From: Thraustochytrium sp. TN22
Taxonomy: Eukaryota; Sar; Bigyra; Thraustochytrida; Thraustochytriidae
Reading direction: 5' to 3'
Assembly (NCBI GenBank): GCA_013306675.1
Contig: JABLUY010000090.1
Coordinates: 1 to 64,000 of the forward strand
Length of the DNA stretch: 64,000 bases
Part shown: one piece after another, positions 39,623-48,349 of the stretch
Layout of the letters: every line of letters starts with the position of its first letter
How positions within the stretch are numbered: position 1 is the stretch's first letter
The notes under the pieces: model-generated
Seen by the model: the letters and a program-made list of their open reading frames with translations, nothing else
Databases searched by the model: none
What the model was told of the DNA's origin: nothing
Position numbers and translations under genes: made by a program

Positions 39623-41887
39623 CTATCCACACTCACGGTCAGGTCCTTCAGAATCGCCGCCACCGGAGTGGGCTCGAGTGTTTCGATGCCTTGAGATGGC
39701 GGGCTCTGAAAAAAGAGCTTTGCTACTCGTCGTTGCCTGGTGCCCGTGGTCAAGAGGTGGTCGACTCGACCTGGCCTCGCCTTTGGCCAGCACGACGTCG
39801 GCGATGCCATCCTTGGCGGGAGAGCCCTGCTTGAGGCCACCTTCGCCATCAGTCGTGTCATGATATCGTCTGCCAGAGCGAGCGGGGACCACGCGCGCAG
39901 AAGGGCGAGAGAGCAGGGTTGCGCGAAGAAGGATCTGCTGAGGTACGCTGAGCCCCCCCTTGAAGGTGTTAATGGAGGCGCGGCGCGAATCTCTCGTGCG
40001 CGTGCGCAGCTCGGCGACGGTCATCTCGTAGATGCAGAGGCGCGCCTTGAGAATGACGCGATACTCGGGATGCACAAGCTTCATCACGAGATTCTTGATC
40101 ATGAAGCTCGAGAGCGAGACCATGCGCAGGTCCGCAAATAGAAGGTTGTTGAAGCCACCTAGAATGGGCATGTCCTCGGAAAGGAAATCGTGCAGAAGGC
40201 CGGTCAGATGCATGAACGGGAAGAGCAGCGCAAAGATGTTGATAAGCACGAGCCCTGGGACAACAAGGACTTGTGAAGCGGGGTGCGCACAGTCCAGCAG
40301 GATAACCACGGTCATCATGAAGTTTGTCACGTAGAGAAACATGACGCGCTCATCGCCGAGCGCGGTCCGCATGGCTACGGTCCACAGCGTCAATAGGAGG
40401 AGCAGGTAGAGCGTCTCAAACATGGTGAACAGCTCGAGCAGGATATTCAGGTTGCTCATGAGCAGCGAGAAGGTGCCGAGCGGGAGGGTGAAGATGCAAA
40501 GAGGCGTCCAGTGCTTTGGAAGCACGCCCGCCATCAGGAGAATACCGCTCGTGGAGCCGAAGAAGAAGCTCACCATGAGCATGATGGCGACCCAGGGGTG
40601 GCGCATGACCTTCCAACAGACATTCGCCACACGCTGTCCAAGGAGCGAGCGCAATATTGTGTCCGAGCCGAAAATCTCGCGCGGCGTGAAGTTCGCTTTG
40701 TTCGGCATGAGGACAAAGAGTCTGGTTTCCGGCGGAAGTTGATCGATATCCGCGGCGATCCAGAACCCGGGCGAGTCCGGTTGAGGGGTGGGTGCAGGGC
40801 CCGTAGGCTTCCCGCTGCCCAGGGAGCGGCTGCGATAAGACCTCTTGGGCGCCTCTGCCGTACGAAGCCACGAGACGCGAATGTCCCGGGGAAGATACTC
40901 ATCCATCTCATCATTGCCGATCTTGATGCTGCGTAAACGTGCTTTGAGGAGGAGGAGGCCAGCCGGTTGAAAGAAGCTCGCGACCGTGCCACGCAGCCCG
41001 AAGAAGGCTAAGAGCAGGAGTGACGACACTGTGATGCTCAGCGTCTCTGCCTCGAAAACCGCGTGGCCCAAGTCGAAGTGCCAGGTTCTGTGCTCAATGT
41101 TGGGCGCATACTCCGTAGCGAGCACTCCAACTATGATGGCATGCTTCACGAAGAAGACGCGAATCATGCTCTGCTTCCTATACGGGCAGAGCAAGATGGC
41201 GTCCATGGAGAGCATAAGGTGCACGTTGATGGAGAAGTTGAAAACCGCTGGCACGCGATGGTCGAAGGAGACGGAGATGAGCAAACCGATCGTTGAGAGA
41301 AGAAGTGAGCAGTAGAGGAAGATTGACTCGAACGACGCTTTCAGCGATCGAGCTAGCTCGATGAGCTGCGATAGAAGACAGATGAAAGTGTAGGGCAGAC
41401 CGACGAACATGAAGATGTAAAGCGTGCGTGAAGCATCATGACCGGAGAGCACAAGCAGCTCGATCACCTGCGCAAAGATCCACGCAACAAAGAGCGCAGT
41501 GACCCAGCGCGACCTCAGCTTCTGAGGCGTTGTATAGCAGCCAACGCGGTCACCAAAGAGGAATTCACCAAACGTCGCGCTCTCGAGCAGCGCGATTGGA
41601 TCGCGGAAACGCGGCTCAATGAGAATTATGCGTCGCTTAAGCGGCTCGGTGTCTGCCTTCACGTCTAGAATAGACCCGAGCTCTTGCAGGGACGACCGCC
41701 TCTTGGCGATCGAAGTCGTGCTCGACATCGCCATGAATGAGGTAGTTCCAAGCTTCTCCTCAAAAGTTGGCTCTCCATGCTCCACATCGTCATTTTCAAC
41801 ATTTTCCGGCGCAAGCTGTAGGTGGGGGTTTTCTACTGGCGCCTGTTCACAGCCTGGCCTTGCTGGCCTCTGAGGCGTCGAGGTCAT
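39623..41887 (-). CDS. Multi-pass membrane protein of unknown family (754 aa)
   Basis: The first ATG of the frame is at 41887. A hydrophilic N-terminus of about 110 residues precedes roughly eleven hydrophobic segments. One group comes first (e.g. WVTALFVAWIFAQVIELLVL, LYIFMFVGLPYTFICLL, IFLYCSLLLSTIGLLISV). A hydrophilic loop follows (about residues 310-400, Ser/Pro-rich, then ADIDQLPPETRLFVLMPNKA). A second group comes next (PWVAIMLMVSFFFG, LYLLLLLTLWTVAM, FLYVTNFMMTVVILLDCAHP). The C-terminal 130 residues are polar and probably cytoplasmic. I recognise no transporter or channel signature. Base composition is slightly less GC-rich than that of its neighbours. A transporter or channel is possible but unsupported. 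Confidence 0.8.
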   Translation of the reverse strand: MTSTPQRPARPGCEQAPVENPHLQLAPENVENDDVEHGEPTFEEKLGTTSFMAMSSTTSIAKRRSSLQELGSILDVKADTEPLKRRIILIEPRFRDPIALLESATFGEFLFGDRVGCYTTPQKLRSRWVTALFVAWIFAQVIELLVLSGHDASRTLYIFMFVGLPYTFICLLSQLIELARSLKASFESIFLYCSLLLSTIGLLISVSFDHRVPAVFNFSINVHLMLSMDAILLCPYRKQSMIRVFFVKHAIIVGVLATEYAPNIEHRTWHFDLGHAVFEAETLSITVSSLLLLAFFGLRGTVASFFQPAGLLLLKARLRSIKIGNDEMDEYLPRDIRVSWLRTAEAPKRSYRSRSLGSGKPTGPAPTPQPDSPGFWIAADIDQLPPETRLFVLMPNKANFTPREIFGSDTILRSLLGQRVANVCWKVMRHPWVAIMLMVSFFFGSTSGILLMAGVLPKHWTPLCIFTLPLGTFSLLMSNLNILLELFTMFETLYLLLLLTLWTVAMRTALGDERVMFLYVTNFMMTVVILLDCAHPASQVLVVPGLVLINIFALLFPFMHLTGLLHDFLSEDMPILGGFNNLLFADLRMVSLSSFMIKNLVMKLVHPEYRVILKARLCIYEMTVAELRTRTRDSRRASINTFKGGLSVPQQILLRATLLSRPSARVVPARSGRRYHDTTDGEGGLKQGSPAKDGIADVVLAKGEARSSRPPLDHGHQATTSSKALFSEPAISRHRNTRAHSGGGDSEGPDRECG

Positions 41888-43466
41888 GCTTAGCTCCACG
41901 TCGCTCACGCGGTACGACGCGGCGTGGCGACAGCGTACGCCCCGCCTCGCGCGCAGCACCGGCGTCGGCGCCAGCGCCACGCGGCCGAGTGAGTGACCGA
42001 CGCGAGTTTTGCTGGTTCAGCCTGGGCGATCAGACCAGACTGCATTTTCACCCCGTCTCCTACTAATGAAAGTAGTTCCCTTTGATCCGGTGCGCTGTAG
42101 AGCGCCCCTTGCAAAAGCAAACTTGCTGCTTAGGGCTCGATCTCATCGTGTTCCGCCTCTGCACTTTGCTCGGCCTGCGTCCCCAATTTGGCCGGTGCTT
42201 CGCCAGTAGCATAATGGTGGGCCTTGCAAAGTCAAAGAAGCGTTGACAAGGGCCACGAGCGGATTCCCCGCCATGCATGCTGCCGGCTGGAACTGCCCTG
42301 GGGTTGACGATTTCCAACCTGTGGCACTCCTCTCGATCACGCTGGGGTGCTGCGACGTGCTGCGGTATGCTGCGCCACCGCGTGCTGCATGTCATGTCTC
42401 TGCTAGCTCGCGGGCGGCCTCGCACTCGACCTTCGCTCCAACTTCATGCGCAGCACTGCGCGGGGTCGCACGGCCCATTAGTGCTCGTCTAGGCAGTTCG
42501 ATGAGGCCGGCCAGTGCCACTGGAACGCCAGAAAAAAAAACGCCCACGCAATTGGCCGCCGGCGCCCGGACGGCCGACGTCGATGCACTCGCCAACCGCG
42601 ACGTACGTGGGCCCAGGCCGCCCGTAGGGCCCTCGTTGGCCCTCACACTGCTACAGACTGGTCGCAGACTGGCACAGGACACTGCCAGGAACTCGGCGGA
42701 ACTCGAACTCGAACTCGCTCGAACTCGCGAACTCGCGCGAACTCCTCGAACTCGCTCGAACGAACTCGCACGAACTCGCACGAACTCTCAACGGAAAAGG
42801 TTCTACCTGGTATGGTGTGTAGTTTGCGGAACGAAGTCGTCCTCGCGCACCCTGCGCAACCCGCGTTGGCGGCGATGGGCGCACATGCTAGCTAGTGGGC
42901 GCTCCGCCTCCGCAGAGATGGTGCTCGTCGCGCCACGTCGCACGGTCGACAGCTCAGGCTCGGCCGACCGTGACGGCCGGGCTTCCTTTGGTCGTGGCTG
43001 CCCTCCGCCCGCGTCGAGCGTGCACGATTCTCTCGTCTCAGGCTGTGCGACGCAAGCAAGTCTTGAGCGTGTGGCGCGGCCTTCGGATGCAAGGCCTTGC
43101 ACGCGCCGCCGCCCCCTTGCCGCCTTTGTAAGCGCGCGCGCGCAGACTTGGAGCAGTGCCGTGAGGGGAGGTGAGGTACGTACGCGCCGCCACCGAGCCA
43201 CCGAAGTTCGTGCTCGAGCTCATGGACCGGTGGAGAGGTTTGGTCCTCCTGGCTGCTCTTCTGATTCGGCACGGCTGGTGCAAGTGCACGGTTCCAGCCG
43301 CCAGGCCGTGGCCGATGGCGGCGGCCGATGGTAAGTAAGCTAAGCACGTGAAGGTTGTGAGATCGATCAGACCAGCCAGCAGACTGACGCCCGGTGGCGC
43401 CGCCGCGCGCGCCGTGTGCCAGGCAGAGCCGTAAATCAGCAAGAGCCGCCGGAGGAGGACAAGACA
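41888..43466. other. Divergent spacer between membrane protein and hydrolase genes
   Basis: No gene is seen in 1.58 kb. It contains a GAACTCG-type array (42688-42788) and a short A-run near 42531. Both genes should have their promoters here. Confidence 0.6.
42688..42788. repeat. GAACTCG-type imperfect tandem array
   Basis: About a dozen degenerate 6-10-bp units built on GAACTCG, including two adjacent copies of CGAACTCGCA. Confidence 0.85.
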
Positions 43467-44975
43467 ATGGTGGCGAGCAGCATGAGCAGCTCGTCGTCGG
43501 CGTGGCGCAGCCGCGTGGCGGGAAAAATCGCGGGCACGGCGCCGCGTCGCGGCAAGCTGGCCGGGTCCCTGGCGCTGCTGCTGCTGCTGCTGTCCGTGCT
43601 CTGCTTCACGGAGGTGATTTACGGATATGGCGCGGCGGTCTGGGGTCTCTACGCGAGCGTGGCGAGCGGCTATGTGGCCGTGGCGCAGCGCGATGGCGCG
43701 CCCAAGCGACGCGTGGTGTCAGCGATCTTGGCCGTGGCAGCCCTCTTGGCGGTGGCAGCCTTTGTGGCGACCGCCAGCACGTCCTTGCATCCGCTAGCGG
43801 AGGAGGGCGCCTCGCTCAAGACCTTCTTCGTCTTCTTGACCGCTAGCCTCATGGGCAAGATGGTGCTGCTGCAGGCGCGCCCAGAGGGCCTGGGCTCGGA
43901 GGGTGTGGTGACAGAGCTGGTGGTCCCTGACGTGGAGAAGGCCGAGGCGCGGCCCCGGCTGAAGCGCGCCGGGAACTGCTGCGTGCTGTTCTGGCTGGTC
44001 TTCTTCGCCGTGCTGGTGATGGTGGCGTCCGTGCACACCATCCTGTTGACATCTGAGATGGCCGAGTTCAAGAAGCCAGCCGAGGCGCTCTTTAACGTGC
44101 AGGGCCACACCATGTACGCGCGGTGCGAGGGCGAGGGCCTCCCGGGTTCTCCGGCCATTTTCTTTGGTCACGGGCTGCGCGGTAACTCCCTGGACTTCTC
44201 ATGGATTCAGGGCAACCTGTCCGCCGCGGGCTACCGCACGTGCAGCTACGATCGTGCTGGCTACGGTCGGAGCGTGCCGTTTGGGCCGATGCCGCGCACG
44301 TCGATGCAGATTGCCTCGGAGGAGTACGACCTGCTCGACCAACTGGGCATTGAAGACTTCCTCTACGTCGGTCACTCTTTCTTTGGGTTCAACTCGCGCA
44401 TCCTGCACCGCGACTTGGTGCGCAAGGGCGAAGCAGACCGCATCAAGGGTATCGTCTACATCGATCAGGTGAATCCGAACACGACCACGGCATGCGACCC
44501 CGACGTCGATTACGCTGCGCCGTTCGCGTACAGAGTCGGGCTCAAGCTGTCCGAGACCGGCCTCACGCGAATCCTGGAGGGCTTCTTCGGCCTGCTGACG
44601 ACAATCGGCGACCTGGACAAGCTCCCCGAGGCCGTGCAGGCGGAGTATCTGTCAAATCTGCACAAGGCACACTATTACCGCACGGGCATTGACGAGTACA
44701 GAGTATGGGGCAAGAGCTGCTCCACGGTGGGCGCGCTAGCAGGTGAGGAGAAGAATTTCGACTTTCCCCTGCGCATTGTGCTGCCCAAACATGGGATCTA
44801 CGAAGATGACCTCAGCAAGGGCGCGGAGCTGGCCGCACTGTCCTCGGATAGCGAGGTTATCGTGGTTGACGACCCCGATGCAACGCACACGCGCATCGTT
44901 TTCGAAGAACGTTTTGCTGTGTACGCAACTGAGGCCGTTTATGGGCTTTTGGCGGAGCTCGAGGGTTTGCTGTAG
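43467..44975 (+). CDS. Alpha/beta-hydrolase fold protein with N-terminal membrane segments
   Basis: A 502-aa protein from the first ATG at 43467. Four hydrophobic segments occupy the first half (KLAGSLALLLLLLSVLCF; VVSAILAVAALLAVAAFV; LKTFFVFLTASLMGKMVLL; CCVLFWLVFFAVLVMVASV). A C-terminal alpha/beta hydrolase follows, with the oxyanion strand FFGHGLRGNSLDF, the Tyr-Asp-Arg turn SYDRAGYGRS seen in many family members, and a nucleophile elbow VGHSFFGF with Ser304. The residue after the usual GHSxG is Phe rather than Gly, which is atypical. A possible acid/His pair is in DDPDATHTRI near the C-terminus. The substrate is unknown; an esterase or lipase acting at a membrane is the family-based guess. 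Confidence 0.8.
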   Translation: MVASSMSSSSSAWRSRVAGKIAGTAPRRGKLAGSLALLLLLLSVLCFTEVIYGYGAAVWGLYASVASGYVAVAQRDGAPKRRVVSAILAVAALLAVAAFVATASTSLHPLAEEGASLKTFFVFLTASLMGKMVLLQARPEGLGSEGVVTELVVPDVEKAEARPRLKRAGNCCVLFWLVFFAVLVMVASVHTILLTSEMAEFKKPAEALFNVQGHTMYARCEGEGLPGSPAIFFGHGLRGNSLDFSWIQGNLSAAGYRTCSYDRAGYGRSVPFGPMPRTSMQIASEEYDLLDQLGIEDFLYVGHSFFGFNSRILHRDLVRKGEADRIKGIVYIDQVNPNTTTACDPDVDYAAPFAYRVGLKLSETGLTRILEGFFGLLTTIGDLDKLPEAVQAEYLSNLHKAHYYRTGIDEYRVWGKSCSTVGALAGEEKNFDFPLRIVLPKHGIYEDDLSKGAELAALSSDSEVIVVDDPDATHTRIVFEERFAVYATEAVYGLLAELEGLL

Positions 44976-45153
44976 ATAGGTAAAGACGAAAGGCGCCCGG
45001 CGCACAGAGCAAAAAGTCGCGATGCGAGCCTCCACCTCGCAAGAAGGTGGCGACGTTGTCATCACGGATGTTGGGATACAGAAAGCGAGGGGTGTTGCAG
45101 AAAGCAAGGGACGTTGCGAGCTTTAAAATGTTCCAAAAAGGCTTGTGACGTCG

Positions 45154-46971
45154 TCATGACCGCTTGGCGCGCAACAGACAAAAGTCCGCGTAGACGTTGC
45201 GCTTCTCGGAAAAGTAGGGTACGTAAAAGGAGCGAATGTAGACCGGCGAGCGCGTGGCGTCCATAAAGGGCGCGCAAAAGACCCGTTCCCAGCGCTGATT
45301 GCTGGCAGCCTGTGTCCAGTCACCGAGCGCGCCAAAGTCGCTCCCAGAAGCCAGGTCGACGGCAAAGTCGCACTCGGACACATCTACATAGGCTGACGGC
45401 TCGTCCGCGTTGCGGTCGTTGAAGTGCGTCGGCACGACGCTCGTCGCGTTGGGCCCGTCAGCAAAGTGCTGGGGCATGACGCCGTTGAAAGCATTGCGCA
45501 CCCAAGCAACGCGCGCGTTGCGCGGCAAGAAGAAGGTGGACGGGTACCGATACCACTCCTTGCCCACGCAGACGGTGCTGGCGCCTTGATTGGGGTCCAC
45601 GACGTCGCCGACGGCGCCAAAGACGCGGAGAGGCGCCGCAAAGTTCTTGTGCAGGCCAGCGCTCCTTGAGACGGAGAGGAGGCACATGGCGATAACGAGC
45701 GCGAACCAGGCAAGGCGAAGCGGGTACTGAAGTGCCGAGGCGCGGCGCGGCACGAAGTACAGCACAAACTGCAAGCCGAGATGACCCGTCAGTGCGGCGC
45801 TCAGGCAGAGGACCGGGTACGTCATGGACAGAAAACGTTCCTCCTTGTGCGCCATGGAGGTGAAAAGCGCCAGCGAGAGAAAGGCCGGGCTCAGGTAGAT
45901 GAGCGCAAGGCGGCTCGTCGTGGCAGGGCGGCCTAGAAGGGGGTTCGGCTCGGTCTTGCTGTTCTCCGGCGCGGTCGGCGCCGCGGCATGCGAGGCCTGG
46001 AAACCCCAGAACGCGACGATGGCCGCCGGGCCGCCAAAGGCCAGCAGCGCAACCAAGTTCATGTTGAGCACGAGGTTGCGTACGTAAAAGTCCCAGGGTT
46101 CCGTCCCGTAGAGGTCGGCGCCGTGGCCGCCTCCGCCGTGGCCTAGCGCGTTGTACAGCACGAGGTTGCCGATGGCAAAGGTGGGCGTGCCGTAGAGCTG
46201 CGTGTCGAGCCACACCGGCCCGCCGACAAAGACCACGACTGCCGCGCAGGCCGTTGCTGCCACCACCAGAACGCCGCGAGCATGAAGCGCGTCAAGGCCC
46301 ATGGGCACGAACATGAGCGCCGAAAAGGGCCAGCACACGAGGACGGCAAAGGCGCCGCAGAACATGGCGGCCACGTGGCGGCCCGACATCCAGGCCGCGA
46401 AGCCATAGAGGACCATGAGCATGCATGTGGAGCTCGGCAGGAGCGCCACGCTGGCATGGAACATGCCCGCGTTGGTCGCCATGAGCGTGAAGGTGAGCCA
46501 GCCGACGCGTGGCCCGAAGCGGCTGTGCGCCGCAGCGCAAAAGAGCATTTCACCCAGCGCTGACGCCAGACCCAGCGCCGCACGCATCGAGAAGAAGATG
46601 GCCTGCTTCTCAACCTCCTGCCCGCCCTGAGCCGCGTACGCCGGCATGCCCAACACTCCATTGGCCCCGAGGTACGCGTAAGTACGCAGCGCGTACGCGG
46701 GGCTGTACCTGTGCGTCGCGAACAAAGGTTCTCAGCTCAACTGTGAGCTTGGGCAGCGAGGCGAGAGCGCGAGCGGCAGCGACAGCGACAACTGCCCACG
46801 AACGTACTCCCAGGTCTGCAGACCTCGGCCGAACATGAGGTAGTGTAGCGGCTCCCAGTAATTGAAGGTCTCATCGCAGTCCATGATGGGGCTGAGCTGC
46901 GCCGCCGCCGTGCGCACGGCCACCAGCACGCTCAGCTGCACCGCCATGGTCCACGCCGCGGGCGTCGCCAT
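45154..46971 (-). CDS. ALG9: ALG9-type alpha-1,2-mannosyltransferase (GT22), two exons
   Basis: Coding exons on the minus strand are 46971-46808 and 46708-45154, giving 572 aa. The protein adds alpha-1,2-linked mannoses from dolichyl-phosphate-mannose to the lipid-linked oligosaccharide in the ER lumen during N-glycan assembly. The N-terminus carries the GT22 luminal-loop motif DCDETFNYWEPLHYLMFG (from residue 31), and splicing restores LQTWEYSPAYALRTYAYL, the ALG9 hallmark. Many hydrophobic segments follow (e.g. VLVVAATACAAVVVFVGG), then a soluble C-terminus with RSFYVPYFSEKRNVYADF, as in ALG9 rather than PIGB or ALG12. The length is close to animal ALG9 (about 610 aa). The start ATG at 46971 is the first in the exon 1 frame. 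Confidence 0.93.
46709..46807 (-). other. GT-AG intron (99 bp) in the ALG9 gene
   Basis: Minus-strand donor TGGGA|GTACGT at 46807 and acceptor GCACAG|GTAC with the intron ending at 46709. Removal joins GA|G (Glu) and gives TWEYSPAYAL, matching the family across the junction. Without splicing, the two reading frames do not connect. Confidence 0.93.
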
Positions 46972-48349
46972 GTTACCTAGCCTAGCCCAGCGCAAGCCAA
47001 AGCCTCCAAGTCCCCCGCTTTGGGCTGCCGCGCGGGTATCGACCGGCCTGCCCTGCACGGCGGCCGCCCGCTCTGCGTGCTTGGGCTCCGCGCTTCTCAG
47101 CCTCCGAGTCGGCCCCGGATTGCAACAACGTCCGAGTTGAGACGATCGTCGAGTTGCGGTGTTTATCCCGGCCAGGCCGTATTGTTCTTGTTCTTGTTCT
47201 TTGCAGCCTGAGCCCGGCCTCAGGCTGAGATGATCGCCGGCGGCGGCCCCTGGCCGGCCTGGCGGGCACGCTCAGACTACGTCTCTGGCTAGTAGGCTAG
47301 GTCACAGCCCCGGCCGCCGCGGTACTGGTGCGAGATGCTTTGAGAAGCATCACCATCATGAGCAAGCCTTGCATCATCAAGAAGTCGGTCACTCACGCCA
47401 AGAAGCGCACTCGCTTCCAATTCTAGCTTACTAAGGAGAGCTAGCCGGGGCCCTATGTCCATTTGAAGCAAGTCTTGCAACGCCGTGCGGATTCTTGGCA
47501 AAGCGCCACCGAGCGGGGCGCTGTGTCAATGACCTTCTTGAGGATTGCACTCATCAAGGTACGGTCAGGACCTTGGGGAATCCGTTGATTCGTTGATGCA
47601 GACAAATTGAAGCCTCACTGTCGGAAACGCCGGTCGTGTGCATTCACTTCGCCCTGCTCGCGAACATCGTGCCGAGCGCGACGAGCCCCGAGGCATCGCA
47701 ATACAACCGTTGCAAGCTGTGTCGCGCTGTGAGGTCACGGCGACGGCGCGGCGGCGCAGGTCTTTCGCCTTTTTGCACAACGTGACAGCAGGTGCGATGG
47801 ACATCGAACATGCTGCTTGCTGTTCAGGCACGCCCCACTCTGATCACTCCGTGTTCAAGCTTCATCTACAGCCAAGGCCCGATGAAACGGATCTCTTCTT
47901 CCTCATTGCTCACAAAATCAGAAATCCGGAGAGCCTCGAGACGATTCGCGATGTATCGCCATTTGAGCAGCACACCGGTGTGGGTCACAGGGGGGAACTA
48001 AAGCTTCGCCGAGCCAAGACGAGCCAACGTGAAAGGTTTTTGTTCGGAGTCCACTGAGAGTGGCACGATCACTCTCCGAGCTAGCCTGCCGTATACCATG
48101 CGCTCAAAGCTCGATCAGCCGGCGGCCACTGCGGAGTAGAAGCCGTCGAGCGGGCCGGCGCGACAAGGCGCTGGAAGGCGTGTGGCAAGGCGCGGCAAGG
48201 CGCGGCGAGGCAAGGCAGGGTTTTGCGCGCGTCTTGTCGCGTTTTGTCGCGTCTTGTCGCGTCTTGTCGCGTCTTGTCGCGTCGCGAGGCGAGGCGAGGC
48301 GAGGCGAGGCGAGGCGTGACCACGGAAGGCACGCGAGGCCAACCACACC
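46972..48349. other. Divergent spacer between ALG9 and cyclase-like genes
   Basis: No gene could be supported in 1.38 kb. The part next to the cyclase-like gene carries a 10-bp array and a GAGGC array (48231-48316). The rest shows nothing recognisable. Confidence 0.6.
48231..48316. repeat. (GTCTTGTCGC)5 decamer array followed by (GAGGC)n
   Basis: Five 10-bp copies (48231-48280; the second reads GTTTTGTCGC) are followed at once by about six GAGGC pentamers, ending 34 bp before the start codon at 48350, so probably in the 5' leader. Confidence 0.9.
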
